A stretch of 64,000 nucleotides of DNA from Pseudoalteromonas tunicata (GCF_002310815.1 NZ_CP011032.1:474001-538000), one strand, 5' to 3'; shown: positions 33,234 through 43,102, counted from the first letter of the stretch. The notes: a model not told the origin generated them from the letters alone. A program made the numbers and translations.

Positions 33234-33979
33234 TCAAGAAGCTAGCTATCGGTTTATTTGCTCTTTCTGCATCTGTTGCCTCTACTCTAGCTGTTGCTGC
33301 CGGACCGGAAGTGCCTTTGATGCACGCCAATAACGACATCACAGATAAGGCATCATTACAGCGTGGCGCTAAATTATTCTTGAATTACTGTTTAGGTTGT
33401 CACCAAATGCAGTATCAACGATATGAACGTACTTTTCGTGATATCGGTATTCCAACTGAAATTGGACAAGAACAATTAATTTTTGATGGTTCTAAAGTAG
33501 GTAGCCACATTTTAAATGCCATCGATCCAAAAGATGCAGCTAAATGGTTTGGTGCCACACCACCAGATTTAACCTTAGTTGATCGAGTTCGTGGTACAGA
33601 TTGGGTTTACACCTATTTAAAATCATTTTATAAAGATGAAACGCGCCCGTTTGGTGTAAATAATATTGTTTTCCCATCTGTCGGTATGCCACATGTACTG
33701 CAAGAATTACAGGGGTTACCAACGCCTGTTACTCATGAAGTAGAAGAGCATGGCCACAAGGTTACGAAAATAGTAGGCACTGAAACAGATGGTTCTGGTG
33801 AAATGAGTACAGATGAGTACGACCACGCAGTAAGAGATATTACTAATTTCTTAGCTTATGTGGGCGAACCATCACGCTTGGAATCAGAAGCAATCGGTAT
33901 TAAGGTAATTGGATTCTTATTTATTCTATTTATCTTAGCGTTCTTACTGAAAAAAGAATACTGGAGAGATGTTCATTAA
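33230..33979 (+). CDS. petC: Cytochrome c1 subunit of the bc1 complex
   Basis: Cytochrome c1 of 249 residues. Signal peptide ends near AVAA|GPE; the heme c site is CLGCH near residue 53; the sixth-ligand methionine is in the SVGMPHVL region; the C-terminal anchor is IKVIGFLFILFILAFLLKKE. It passes electrons from the Rieske protein to soluble cytochrome c. Overlaps petB by 4 bases. Followed 81 bases later by sspA, the order seen in Vibrio, Shewanella and Pseudoalteromonas. Confidence 0.98.
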   Translation: MIKKLAIGLFALSASVASTLAVAAGPEVPLMHANNDITDKASLQRGAKLFLNYCLGCHQMQYQRYERTFRDIGIPTEIGQEQLIFDGSKVGSHILNAIDPKDAAKWFGATPPDLTLVDRVRGTDWVYTYLKSFYKDETRPFGVNNIVFPSVGMPHVLQELQGLPTPVTHEVEEHGHKVTKIVGTETDGSGEMSTDEYDHAVRDITNFLAYVGEPSRLESEAIGIKVIGFLFILFILAFLLKKEYWRDVH

Positions 33980-34060
33980 TTTGAACGCTTTTTAGTGAAT
34001 ATGAGCAATAGGGGCCTTAGCCCCTTTTGCTGTCTCTAGCAATAATAGATGGAGGAAGGC

Positions 34061-34687
34061 ATGGCTGTTGCTGCCAATAAACGCCCTGTAATGACTCTTT
34101 TTTCTGGCGAAAACTGTATGTATAGCCATCAAGTACGTATCGTACTTGCAGAAAAAGGTGTAAGTGTAGATATTCATATGGCTGAGAAGGAAAATCTGCC
34201 AGAAGCGCTACACGAAATTAACCCTTACGGCACAGTTCCTACTTTAATTGATCGTGAATTAGGACTTTACCAGGCAAACATCATCATGGAGTACCTTGAT
34301 GAACGTTTTCCACACCCTCCATTAATGCCAGTTTATCCAGTGATGCGTGGTCGCAGTCGTTTAATGATGCACCGTATTGACACGGATTGGTATTCTTTGG
34401 CCAACACAATCTATCAAGGTGGTGCTGATGCATCACAAGCTCGTAAAGAGTTAACTGAAGCACTGTTAAGTGTTGCTCCTTTCTTTAAAGAAGCGCCTTA
34501 TTTCATGAGTGAAGAATTCAGCCTAGTAGACTGTTATTTAGCACCGCTATTATGGCGTTTGCCTGAGCTTGAAATTGAGCTTATCGGTGCAGGAAGCAAA
34601 GAGCTTAAAGAATATATGATGCGCTTATTTGAGCGTGAGTCATTCCAAGCATCTTTGACTGAAGCTGAACGTGAAATTCGTTTATAA
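34061..34687 (+). CDS. sspA: Stringent starvation protein A
   Basis: RNA-polymerase-associated protein of 208 residues with a glutathione-S-transferase fold but no transferase activity. VMTLFSGENCMYSHQVRIVLAE and NPYGTVPTLIDRELGLYQ are family signatures. SspA binds RNA polymerase and sigma-70 in stationary phase and acid stress. GGAGGAAGG directly precedes the ATG at 34061, which is preferred to 34049. A terminator separates it from sspB, so sspB has its own promoter here or depends on read-through. Confidence 0.97.
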   Translation: MAVAANKRPVMTLFSGENCMYSHQVRIVLAEKGVSVDIHMAEKENLPEALHEINPYGTVPTLIDRELGLYQANIIMEYLDERFPHPPLMPVYPVMRGRSRLMMHRIDTDWYSLANTIYQGGADASQARKELTEALLSVAPFFKEAPYFMSEEFSLVDCYLAPLLWRLPELEIELIGAGSKELKEYMMRLFERESFQASLTEAEREIRL

Positions 34688-34724
34688 TTAAAAACGTTAT
34701 TAAATAATTACGTTTAAATGAAAT

Positions 34725-34763
34725 GGCACTTAGATTCAATAGCGAATCGAGTGCTATTTTTTT
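34725..34763 (+). terminator. Terminator-like stem-loop after sspA
   Basis: GCACT...GATTC pairs with GAATC...AGTGC around a 6-base loop with a small internal bulge, followed by seven T. Confidence 0.7.
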
Positions 34764-34897
34764 ATGCCTAATCTTGCATCAGTGCAGTGTTCACGATACC
34801 CTCAAATCTCTTAAATTCTTGCGGTTGATGTTCCGTAGTGTATTTCAATTGATGATTTATCCCAAACAACTTGGTTTTTAGTAAGGAATTCAGTTTG

Positions 34898-35332
34898 ATG
34901 ACTCCAAACCGCCCCTATTTATTACGCGCATTTTTTGATTGGATCGTAGATAACCAATGCACGCCTCATTTAGTGGTTGATGCAACGTATCCAAATACCA
35001 CTATTCCAACGCAGTTTGTTCAAGATGGTCAAATTGTATTAAATATCAGCCCAAGCGCAGTTGCTCAGTTTGCTATGGATAACCAAGAAATTAGTTTTAA
35101 TGCTCGTTTTGGTGGGCAGCCGATGCGAGTGGTTGTTCCTGTTGGTGCTGTGCTTGCTATTTATGCGCGTGAAAATGGAGAAGGTACTGTTTTTACTCAA
35201 GACCTTATTGATGAAGATGATTACTTTGATGATGAAGACGAAAATCAAGATCATATTGAGGTGCAAGTTGCAGAGTCGGAAGTTAAGCCAGCAGATAAGA
35301 AAAAGGGCTCTCATCTTCGTGTAATTAAATAA
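34898..35332 (+). CDS. sspB: ClpXP protease specificity-enhancing factor SspB
   Basis: Adaptor of 144 residues that delivers ssrA-tagged and other proteins to ClpXP. The folded domain (about 1-110) starts TPNRPYLLRAFFDWIVDNQ; a very acidic linker follows (DEDDYFDDEDENQD) and the C-terminal tail KGSHLRVIK is the ClpX-binding motif. AAGGA lies 10 bases before the ATG at 34898, which gives the family N terminus; the longer frame from 34871 does not. Followed by a strong terminator. Confidence 0.95.
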   Translation: MTPNRPYLLRAFFDWIVDNQCTPHLVVDATYPNTTIPTQFVQDGQIVLNISPSAVAQFAMDNQEISFNARFGGQPMRVVVPVGAVLAIYARENGEGTVFTQDLIDEDDYFDDEDENQDHIEVQVAESEVKPADKKKGSHLRVIK

Positions 35333-35357
35333 CCTGCTCTAGCTTTTAGAATGAGTG

Positions 35358-35383
35358 AAAAACCTGCTATATGCAGGTTTTTT
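35358..35383 (+). terminator. Rho-independent terminator after sspB
   Basis: AAAACCTGC / GCAGGTTTT with a 5-base loop, T run after it. Placed between sspB and the convergent TRAP operon, its A-run on the left could also serve the minus strand. Confidence 0.88.
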
Positions 35384-35385
35384 GT

Positions 35386-36669
35386 TTAAAAGGTTAGGCC
35401 TAGTACCAGCTGCGGGTAAAGGTAAAACAATACTAAACTAGATATCAAAATTAAAAAGAAAGGAAACGCCGCTTTAGCGATTAGCCATAAGCTCTTATCT
35501 TGTATTAATCCTTTAATTACAAACAAATTAAAACCTACTGGTGGTGTAATTTGTGACATTTCAACCACTATCACTAAATAGATACCAAACCAAATTGGGT
35601 CGAATCCTGCTTGTTTTACCAAAGGTAATAAAATTGAGCTGGTTAAAATGACGATAGAAATCCCATCTAAAAATAAACCTAGCACGATAAAAACTAAAGT
35701 GAGATAAATCAGTAGTTGAGTAGCGGATAACTCTTTACTCGCCACCCAATGCGCTAAGTCGGCAGGAATTTGTAAAAAGCCCATTGCCATAGTTAAAAAA
35801 CTAGCCCCCAGCAAAATAAATAAAATCATAGTGCTGGTTTTTACCGTAGTAATTAAACTTTGTATGATTAGATCAACCGATAAACTATTTTTCCGATAAC
35901 AAATAATCAGTGCACCCAATACCCCTAAAGCGGCGGATTCACTTGGCGTTGCAATGCCGCTATAAATCGAGCCTATTACTAACAGCATTAATAATGTTAT
36001 CGGAATGAGCTTAGTTAGGGTTGCACGTTTTTTGAGTAACGTAGTTTCTGCTAATTGAGCGCTTGGATAAACTAAACTGTGTAAGGCGATATAAAGCATA
36101 AATAGGCTGATTAAAATTAAGCCTGGAATAATTCCGGCTAAAAAGAGTTGTGCAATTGATACTTCACTGGCAATACCATAGACAATTAAAATAATAGAAG
36201 GTGGGATGAGCAACCCAAGCGTGGCAGAGCCTGCTAATGAGCCAATACTTAAATTGTCACTATAACCTCGTTTACTTAATTCTGGTAAGGTCATGCGGCC
36301 AATGGTTGCTGCTGTGGCAGCAGATGAGCCTGACACTGCCGCAAAAATACCAGATCCGAGTACATTGATATGCAGTAAGCGTCCTGGAAAACGTTTTAAC
36401 CAAGGGGCTAAACCATCAAATAAGTCTTGGCCAATGTTCGCTCTAAAAAGTAATTCTCCCATCCAAATAAAAAGGGGGAGCGCCGTTAAAGACCAGCTGG
36501 TTAAATGCCCCCAAGACGTGGTGGCAAAAACTAAATCAATCGCATAATTGTTATTAACGAATAAAGCTAATAAGGCAATAGCGATTAGGCTAAAACCAAC
36601 CCAAACCCCCATTGCCAAAAGACTTAATAATGCAACAGCCAGCAATGCAGCAAGTAATAAACTATCCAT
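35386..36669 (-). CDS. dctM: TRAP transporter large permease (DctM)
   Basis: Membrane subunit of 427 residues with about twelve helices. SGSSAATAATIGRMTLPELSK, GSLAGSATLGLLIPPSI and ITPPVGFNLFVIKG are DctM signatures. It is the sodium-driven permease of a tripartite TRAP transporter. The start at 36669 (MDSLLLAALLAV) has GGAG 6 bases upstream and overlaps dctQ by 8 bases; the longer frame from 36729 would run through dctQ. Third gene of the dctPQM operon. Confidence 0.94.
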   Translation of the reverse strand: MDSLLLAALLAVALLSLLAMGVWVGFSLIAIALLALFVNNNYAIDLVFATTSWGHLTSWSLTALPLFIWMGELLFRANIGQDLFDGLAPWLKRFPGRLLHINVLGSGIFAAVSGSSAATAATIGRMTLPELSKRGYSDNLSIGSLAGSATLGLLIPPSIILIVYGIASEVSIAQLFLAGIIPGLILISLFMLYIALHSLVYPSAQLAETTLLKKRATLTKLIPITLLMLLVIGSIYSGIATPSESAALGVLGALIICYRKNSLSVDLIIQSLITTVKTSTMILFILLGASFLTMAMGFLQIPADLAHWVASKELSATQLLIYLTLVFIVLGLFLDGISIVILTSSILLPLVKQAGFDPIWFGIYLVIVVEMSQITPPVGFNLFVIKGLIQDKSLWLIAKAAFPFFLILISSLVLFYLYPQLVLGLTF

Positions 36670-37123
36670 GTTGGCTCCAAATTTTAGGTAGCTGTTTAAT
36701 GATTGAAATACATAACATGGCAGAACCAAGCACCATAGGAAGTTGTAAAGGCCACTGAGAAAGGGCTATTTGGCCTGTTGTGAGTTCATGATGTAAGTAA
36801 GAGTCAATCACTAAGCGAGCACACGCATAAACCATAAACATGCTGAGCACCGCTCCAAGTAGATGGGCAAAACTATCAAGCAACTGTGTGGCTTTTTTAT
36901 ATGGCAGATTTAAAAATAGGCTAACCCTGATATGTCCATGTTGTTCGAAAGTATAAGCTAGGCCTAAAAAGCAACTTGTGATGAGTAAGTAGCCGCTAAA
37001 ATCTTCAATTGATGGTAATTGAATGTTGAATAAACGTAAGGTAATTTGCAGCAATACTAAGATAAAAATCAGTGCGATACAGGCTGAAGCCAAGAAAATA
37101 AATAAGCGCGAAAGTTTAGTCAT
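36662..37123 (-). CDS. dctQ: TRAP transporter small permease (DctQ)
   Basis: Small membrane subunit of 153 residues with four helices. GFLGLAYTFEQHGHIRVSLF-type segment (ITSCFLGLAYTFEQHGHIRV) is the DctQ hallmark. It forms the membrane complex with DctM. Overlaps dctP by 8 bases and dctM by 8 bases, so all three are tightly coupled. Confidence 0.92.
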   Translation of the reverse strand: MTKLSRLFIFLASACIALIFILVLLQITLRLFNIQLPSIEDFSGYLLITSCFLGLAYTFEQHGHIRVSLFLNLPYKKATQLLDSFAHLLGAVLSMFMVYACARLVIDSYLHHELTTGQIALSQWPLQLPMVLGSAMLCISIIKQLPKIWSQHG

Positions 37124-38081
37124 GTGATTGCATCGCTGTTTTTTTATGAAGAAAGTGTTTGATCATGTCATGGCTGCTTTGAGGGCTTATCTCAAGCCAA
37201 TCATCAAGCATTGAATGGCCAATTTGATTTAATTGTGTTTCTAAACGTGGTGTTGGCTTGCTCACTACCATACCGTTCTTAACCAGTATTGCTGTTTTAA
37301 TCGCTGTTTCTTGTTCTGCCAATAACCACGCTTTGCGCTCAAACTCTTTGGCTTGAAGTAAAATACTCTGTTTTGCTGCAGGGCTTAAATCGTTAAAAAT
37401 AGCTTTATTGATCACTAACATGTTTTTTGGGATCCAAGCTTGAGTATCAGTATAGTGCTGTGCAAAGTCCCACGCTCGGCTGCTCACTCCTGTTGAAGGG
37501 GAAGTGAACATGTTATCAATCATCCCTGTACTAAAGGCTTGCGCAATCTCGGCTGCTTGAATTGAAACAGGATTCGCCCCTAAAAGGCTGGCTAAATCGG
37601 CGGTAATAGCACTGTAAGCCCTCATCTTGCTATTTTTTAGGTCTTCTATGGAGTTGATTGTTTTCTGGCTAAACAGCCCCTGTGGCGGCCAAGGCGCTGC
37701 AAAGAGTAAAATAAGACCATCTTCAATTAACTTTTGTGCAAGTAAAGGGCGAGAAAGTTGCCAAAGTTGTTGAGCTTGTTCGAAGTTTTCAACTAAAAAT
37801 GGCAAGTTATCGAGTTGATAAAGCGGATCTTGATTTGCGAGTAAGCCAATAAAAATTTCGCCCATCGCTACTTGGCCTGTTCTTACTGCCCGGTAAATCT
37901 CGTTTGCTTTATAAAGGCTTGCAGCAGGGTGGAGGGTGATCTCAACATCATCGCTTTTTAAGGCTTTCGCCATCGCTCTGAGATTTTGTGTATGGTAAAT
38001 ATTATCACTGTAAGCTGTGACCAAATCTAAAGCGTTACACAGCGGGCTTAAAAAAAAGAGAATAAACAGATACTTTTTCAT
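37116..38081 (-). CDS. dctP: TRAP transporter periplasmic substrate-binding protein (DctP)
   Basis: Periplasmic binding protein of 321 residues with signal peptide MKKYLFILFFLSPLCNA. The DctP fold is shown by YRAVRTGQVAMGEIFIGLLA, then LKNSKMRAYSAITADLASLLGA (with the conserved arginine that holds the substrate carboxylate) and MIDNMFTSPSTGVSSRAWDF. It captures an organic acid and delivers it to DctQM. The substrate cannot be named; the R-x-x-x region and an aromatic pocket suggest a carboxylate. First gene of the operon, in a place where conserved synteny (sspB to dolP) has been interrupted. Confidence 0.92.
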   Translation of the reverse strand: MKKYLFILFFLSPLCNALDLVTAYSDNIYHTQNLRAMAKALKSDDVEITLHPAASLYKANEIYRAVRTGQVAMGEIFIGLLANQDPLYQLDNLPFLVENFEQAQQLWQLSRPLLAQKLIEDGLILLFAAPWPPQGLFSQKTINSIEDLKNSKMRAYSAITADLASLLGANPVSIQAAEIAQAFSTGMIDNMFTSPSTGVSSRAWDFAQHYTDTQAWIPKNMLVINKAIFNDLSPAAKQSILLQAKEFERKAWLLAEQETAIKTAILVKNGMVVSKPTPRLETQLNQIGHSMLDDWLEISPQSSHDMIKHFLHKKTAMQSHD

Positions 38082-38185
38082 TGTTCAGCAAGAAAAATAA
38101 CAATTAACGTGTCGTTAACAGTAACACAGCTCTTTAAGACAAAGAAAATTAAAATACTAAGAGGAGTTTAAATCAGAAGAACAAA

Positions 38186-38225
38186 AGTAAAGCAGCGTTA
38201 AGTCATAACTTAACGCTGCTTTACT
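38186..38225 (-). terminator. Rho-independent terminator after dolP
   Basis: A perfect 17-base-pair stem AGTAAAGCAGCGTTAAG / CTTAACGCTGCTTTACT with a 6-base loop begins 7 bases past the dolP stop; on the minus strand TTTTGTT follows. Confidence 0.85.
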
Positions 38226-38231
38226 AAATAA

Positions 38232-38795
38232 TTACAGGTATTCGAATACTTTTATTACTTTAACAACACCTGAAACATTTCGGGCCAAATCAACCGCCAA
38301 ATTCGCTTCTTGCTGAGATACTAAACCCATTAAAAAGACTTCACCATTTTCGGTCACAACCTTAATATCATTTGCACTAATGGTATCCTCAGTTAAAAGG
38401 CGAGTTTTTACTTTTGAGGTTAACCAAGAATCATGAGTGCGCGTGGTGATCCCTGTAATATTACCGATGCGGATCTGATTATGGATTTTTGTGATCCCAA
38501 TCACGTTTTTGATCACCCGTTCGGCTGTGGCGCGCATTTCTTCGGTTGGCGTTTGGCCTAAGAGTAATACCACTCCGTTCAGACTTACCACGCTAATGTT
38601 GGCAAATTTAGCCAGTTCATCTTGTGCTTTTATTTCGAGTGTGGCTTTAATTTCAATATTATTGTCATCAATTTGGCTGCCAATAGTACGGCGGTCGGTT
38701 GCAGCAGATACTGCGCCTGCGGTGCCAGCAACAATTGCAGCAGCACAGCCTTGTAAGGCTAAGATACTAACGAGTAGAGCAACTTTTTTTATCAT
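38232..38795 (-). CDS. dolP: Outer-membrane lipoprotein DolP (YraP), two BON domains
   Basis: Lipoprotein of 187 residues. Lipobox LQGC gives acylation at Cys16; two BON domains follow (about 45-112 and 120-187). DolP helps keep the outer membrane intact, binds phospholipid near division sites and supports BAM; its loss sensitises cells to vancomycin and detergents. The start overlaps the diaA stop as TAATG. Position after diaA matches E. coli. Confidence 0.94.
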   Translation of the reverse strand: MIKKVALLVSILALQGCAAAIVAGTAGAVSAATDRRTIGSQIDDNNIEIKATLEIKAQDELAKFANISVVSLNGVVLLLGQTPTEEMRATAERVIKNVIGITKIHNQIRIGNITGITTRTHDSWLTSKVKTRLLTEDTISANDIKVVTENGEVFLMGLVSQQEANLAVDLARNVSGVVKVIKVFEYL

Positions 38796-39382
38796 TAATG
38801 TTCATCCTGTGGAAATAGCGTCATATCAATTAATTCACTCAGGCAGTGAATATTAAATAAATGGGATTCGACGATGCGACTTGGACGCTTAGAGGGAACA
38901 CGAATTTCAACATCATTAGGACCTAACAACCCCGAAAGCTCGCCGCCATCATCCCCCACTAAGGCTATGACTCTCATATCTTTAGTTAGTGCCGCTTCAA
39001 TGGCAGAAATAACGATTTTTTCGTTACCATTGATAGAAAACACCATCAATAAATCACCTTGTTGGGCAAATGCGCGCACTTGGCGAGCAAATGCATCGCT
39101 ATCGTTTTGCTCAGCATAGCTACTTAAGTGGGTTAAAACTGGGTTGAGGGCAATTGCGGGTAAACATGGTCGCTCGGTTTCATAAAAATTAACCAAAAGA
39201 TTGGCCATATGATCGGCGAGCATTTGGCAGCTTGAAGCGCCACAACATAATAGCTTGTTACCATTAATTAGGCTTTGCGCCACAGTAAATGCCGCAGTTT
39301 CAAGTGCGCCCGGCAGTACTTCTCCAGCAGCAATTTGTGCTTGAATACTTTCGGTATAAATTTCTTTAACTATCTCTTGCAT
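38795..39382 (-). CDS. diaA: DnaA initiator-associating protein DiaA (SIS domain)
   Basis: Protein of 195 residues with one SIS domain. LLCCGASSCQMLADHMANLLVN and EQNDSDAFARQVRAFAQQGDLLM are typical; the family resembles GmhA but lacks its isomerase catalytic set. DiaA binds DnaA at oriC as a tetramer and promotes ordered, synchronous replication starts. Sits between yraN (11 bases) and dolP (TAATG overlap), as in E. coli. Confidence 0.93.
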   Translation of the reverse strand: MQEIVKEIYTESIQAQIAAGEVLPGALETAAFTVAQSLINGNKLLCCGASSCQMLADHMANLLVNFYETERPCLPAIALNPVLTHLSSYAEQNDSDAFARQVRAFAQQGDLLMVFSINGNEKIVISAIEAALTKDMRVIALVGDDGGELSGLLGPNDVEIRVPSKRPSRIVESHLFNIHCLSELIDMTLFPQDEH

Positions 39383-39393
39383 CTTGGTTTAAC

Positions 39394-39765
39394 TCACAGG
39401 ACATTTTTGAACCAATTAAATTGATAGGGATTTTGCCCATTTATTGCTATAAAGTCGACTCTTAACGGCGAATTTTGCAATTGATTTAATTGGATGTAGT
39501 GCTCAATGGCTCGTCGTAACCTTTGTTGCTTCTGTGTTGTAAAGGCGACATTGGCACCACCATAACGTTGACTTTTACGATATTTCACTTCAATAAATAC
39601 CCACGTTTTTTTATCTTGCATGATTAGATCAATTTCGCCTAGTTTACACCAAAAATTACACGTTACTGGGGTAAGGCCTTGTGAAATGAGGTATTTTTGC
39701 GCTAGCTGTTCGTAATATTGCCCTTTGTCTCGGCTATTTTGAAATACAGTACTAAACCAGTTCAT
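39394..39765 (-). CDS. yraN: YraN / UPF0102 nuclease-fold protein
   Basis: Protein of 123 residues of the restriction-endonuclease-like UPF0102 family. The core GEIDLIMQD..TWVFIEVKYRKS holds the D-x-n-E-x-K catalytic signature (GEIDLI, EVKYR). No function is proven in bacteria. It lies between lpoA and diaA in the conserved cluster. AAGG adjoins the ATG. Confidence 0.93.
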   Translation of the reverse strand: MNWFSTVFQNSRDKGQYYEQLAQKYLISQGLTPVTCNFWCKLGEIDLIMQDKKTWVFIEVKYRKSQRYGGANVAFTTQKQQRLRRAIEHYIQLNQLQNSPLRVDFIAINGQNPYQFNWFKNVL

Positions 39766-39838
39766 CCTTGCAACCTGCTTGGCCTTTTTTACTAAAGCAT
39801 AGTCGCAAAAACGAACTGTTATGGTGATATCTGGATGT

Positions 39839-41734
39839 TTATGGTGCTTCGATGTCGTTCTGCACCGAATTTAAAAGTGGTTCCAACATAAAAAGCGGTG
39901 TTGGTTTTTGTTGCACACGTTCAACGGTGATAATGGAGTCTTTTTGATATTGCGCCCACTGCAGTTGGCGCTCAATTGCTCCTGCATCATTGACCGAAAG
40001 TCGCCCAGTTAAGCCTTGCACGCCTTTTCCTGGGAGTGCGTTAAGTTGACGTAGTTCAGGAATAAGCTTGACGGCATCATATCCCATTGCAAAAAGTTGT
40101 TGTTGTAAATCATTATTATCTTGCCATAGAGAATCGAACTGACTGCGTAATTCTGCTGCGGTATGAGTATTGGGAATCATCCAAGGCATATCGGTAAAAT
40201 AAAGGCCTTGTAAGTCGCGCTTGTCAGATTTATCTACTTGTGGACTGTGGCTGCGTGACATCGCATAGATAGGTACTTGTTCGGCGAATGTACTAATACT
40301 GACATCAAAATAGGGTTTAAGTAATCGGGTTTTGACTGCATCAGCAATGATATAAATCACATCAAAATCGCGGCGAGATCGGGGCTCGCTATGTAATTTT
40401 TCTTTAAACATTAAGTTGATGGTACTGATCCTTTGCTGGCTTTTATCTACCTCGAGTAATTGACGCACCTGTTGCTGTAAATCTTTTGTACTGCTGTACA
40501 AGGCGACTTCAGGCTTTACTTCGGAATATTGCTGCCATTGATTTTGAAAATATTCAATTAAGCGTGTACCAGAGCGATTTTGCGGCGCTAAAATTAACGG
40601 CTTTTTATACGGTTCAGTTAAAAAGTGTTCAATTGCTTGATTGATTTCATGTTCAGGAGAAAGCGCAAAATAAAAGTGTTCGAATGCAGCTTGTGGCTGC
40701 TCTGAACTATTTAGAAAAATAACAGGATAGTCTGTTAAGACACCGTCATTTTCCAAACGGCTAATGTTCTCACGAAGTAAAGGTCCAACAATAAAATCAG
40801 GCTGTAGTTGTGATAACTGTAATTTTAAATCGTCACTATTTTGTTCTGAGTCAATAAAGTGAACTTCGTTGCCTTGATTAAACGTTGTGGCGGCCAATAT
40901 TCCGTTACTTATCGCTTCGCTATTACGACGATTTTTTTCATCTTTGAGTGGTAATAGTACAGCTAACTTTTTCACTGCAAAGGGTTCTATTTCTAATAAG
41001 TTTTGCATTTTTTCAGGTAAGGCAAAACTAGCTGGATGATGAGGATAGCGTCGTTGCCAATTATTCATTGCACTGTGCAAAGCAATTGGATTGCCAACAT
41101 AAAGTTGGCTATATAAGGCTAAGTTAACCCAGCCTTGTTGAATGTTGGAGCCTTGTTGCAAAGACTGTAACGTGAATGCTGGTAACTGTGTGATTTGTTG
41201 CCACACCAAGCGGTTGAGATCTTGCGCTGGGAGCTGATGTTTTTCTGCGGTTTCAGAGGCGCGAAACAAAAATGGCAATGCTTGTAATGTTAATGCCTGA
41301 GCTGCATAAATTTGCCCAGATATATATTGATGCCAATAAAAATGCACCGGACTTGTCATTTTATCTTGTTGCTCATCAAGTAAACTCAGCGCACTTGCAT
41401 ATTGACGCTGTTTAAATTGCGCTAATGCTAAATAAAGGGTGTTTTGGGTGCGGTCAACACCTTGGCTTTTAATCAGTTCGTTGCTAATGATTTCAAGCAA
41501 TGACCATTTTTGTTCATCAATTGCTTTATCTCTGGCGGCATATAAAAGCTGAATTTTATCTACGCCACGTTTTAATCGGGTGCTTTCGTAAAGAGCTTGA
41601 GCATCAAATTGTTTATTTGCGACTTTATTTGTTGGTTTTTCTACCGTTTGTGGGGCAATTGCTGTTTTGTCGGTTGTACTACATGCCGATAACAAGGAAA
41701 ATAACAAAATGAAGCTAGAATGTTTAAGTCGCAC
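39839..41734 (-). CDS. lpoA: Penicillin-binding protein activator LpoA (outer-membrane lipoprotein)
   Basis: Lipoprotein of 631 residues. Lipobox LLSAC gives acylation at Cys18; TPR-like helices run to about residue 240, followed by a periplasmic-binding-like domain (AVLLPLKDEKNRRNSEAISNG to the C terminus). In E. coli LpoA reaches from the outer membrane through peptidoglycan to activate PBP1A. The start is GTG at 41734. Divergent from rsmI, upstream of yraN-diaA-dolP, the conserved order. Confidence 0.94.
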   Translation of the reverse strand: MRLKHSSFILLFSLLSACSTTDKTAIAPQTVEKPTNKVANKQFDAQALYESTRLKRGVDKIQLLYAARDKAIDEQKWSLLEIISNELIKSQGVDRTQNTLYLALAQFKQRQYASALSLLDEQQDKMTSPVHFYWHQYISGQIYAAQALTLQALPFLFRASETAEKHQLPAQDLNRLVWQQITQLPAFTLQSLQQGSNIQQGWVNLALYSQLYVGNPIALHSAMNNWQRRYPHHPASFALPEKMQNLLEIEPFAVKKLAVLLPLKDEKNRRNSEAISNGILAATTFNQGNEVHFIDSEQNSDDLKLQLSQLQPDFIVGPLLRENISRLENDGVLTDYPVIFLNSSEQPQAAFEHFYFALSPEHEINQAIEHFLTEPYKKPLILAPQNRSGTRLIEYFQNQWQQYSEVKPEVALYSSTKDLQQQVRQLLEVDKSQQRISTINLMFKEKLHSEPRSRRDFDVIYIIADAVKTRLLKPYFDVSISTFAEQVPIYAMSRSHSPQVDKSDKRDLQGLYFTDMPWMIPNTHTAAELRSQFDSLWQDNNDLQQQLFAMGYDAVKLIPELRQLNALPGKGVQGLTGRLSVNDAGAIERQLQWAQYQKDSIITVERVQQKPTPLFMLEPLLNSVQNDIEAP

Positions 41735-41794
41735 AGAATTTTCTCAACTAGTAACGCGATATGTGTATATTACTGACTGATGTAGGAGACCTCA

Positions 41795-42658
41795 ATGTTA
41801 AATGGGGATAAATCGAACAAAATTGGTACCTTGTATGTGGTAGCAACCCCGATAGGTAATTTAGATGATATTAGTCAGCGCGCTATTGCAACGCTTTCAA
41901 GTGTTGATTTAATTGCAGCCGAAGATACTCGCCATACTGGAAAGTTGCTAAGCCATTTATCGATCAAGGCTAAAACCTTTGCTTTGCACGACCATAATGA
42001 AAAGCAAAAAGCGCAACAAATCGTAAATTGGTTAAATGAAGGGTTGGATGTCGCATTGGTCTCGGATGCAGGCACACCTTTAATTAGTGATCCTGGTTAT
42101 TCAGTGGTGAGTTTATGCCGTGAGCAAGGTGCAAAAGTAACTCCTGTTCCGGGCGCATGTGCCGCGATTGCAGCTGTTAGTTGCTCAGGACTGCCAACCG
42201 ATCGCTTTCAATTTTTAGGTTTTAGCCCTGCTAAAAGTAAAGCCAGACAAGACTTTTTCTTATCTGCTTATGAAAGCGGTATGACGAGTATTATTTACGA
42301 AAGTACCCATCGTATTATGGCAAGCCTTGACGATATTGAACATGTATTAGGCGCGCAGCAGCAAGTGGTGCTCGCTAAAGAGTTAACAAAAACCTTCGAA
42401 ACATTTTTTAGTGGTACTGTCGTTGAACTTAGAGAGTTTCTTACCGAAGATCCAACTCGTCAGCGTGGTGAAATTGTACTGATGCTGCCAGGTAAAGAAA
42501 AACAACCTGAAGAAATTCCTGCAGATGCACGCCGAATGTTAAGCTTGCTTGAAGCTGAAATGCCGATGAAAAAAGCCTGTGGGATCGTAGCTGACTATTT
42601 TGGCATTAAAAAGAATGCACTTTATAAAGCAGTGCTTGCCGATAAAGACGAAGAGTAA
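41795..42658 (+). CDS. rsmI: 16S rRNA (cytidine1402-2'-O)-methyltransferase RsmI
   Basis: Methyltransferase of 287 residues that modifies C1402 in the ribosomal P site together with RsmH, which also lies in this window. GTLYVVATPIGNLDDISQRA, DAGTPLISDPGY and VPVPGACAAIAAVSCSGLPTD-like segments are the tetrapyrrole-methylase-fold signatures. AGGAG lies 6 bases before the ATG. Divergent from lpoA; rnpB follows on the same strand. Confidence 0.98.
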   Translation: MLNGDKSNKIGTLYVVATPIGNLDDISQRAIATLSSVDLIAAEDTRHTGKLLSHLSIKAKTFALHDHNEKQKAQQIVNWLNEGLDVALVSDAGTPLISDPGYSVVSLCREQGAKVTPVPGACAAIAAVSCSGLPTDRFQFLGFSPAKSKARQDFFLSAYESGMTSIIYESTHRIMASLDDIEHVLGAQQQVVLAKELTKTFETFFSGTVVELREFLTEDPTRQRGEIVLMLPGKEKQPEEIPADARRMLSLLEAEMPMKKACGIVADYFGIKKNALYKAVLADKDEE

Positions 42659-42705
42659 ACGCCTTCAAGGCAACAAATAAAGCTGTAAGTTAATGCTTAT
42701 TTGCG

Positions 42706-42711
42706 TATAAT
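42706..42711 (+). promoter_or_regulatory. -10 element of rnpB
   Basis: TATAAT 7 bases before the start of the RNase P RNA fold, followed by a GC-rich discriminator (GCCGCCCGA). The -35 region is weak. Confidence 0.75.
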
Positions 42712-42718
42712 GCCGCCC

Positions 42719-43102
<384 letters not shown>

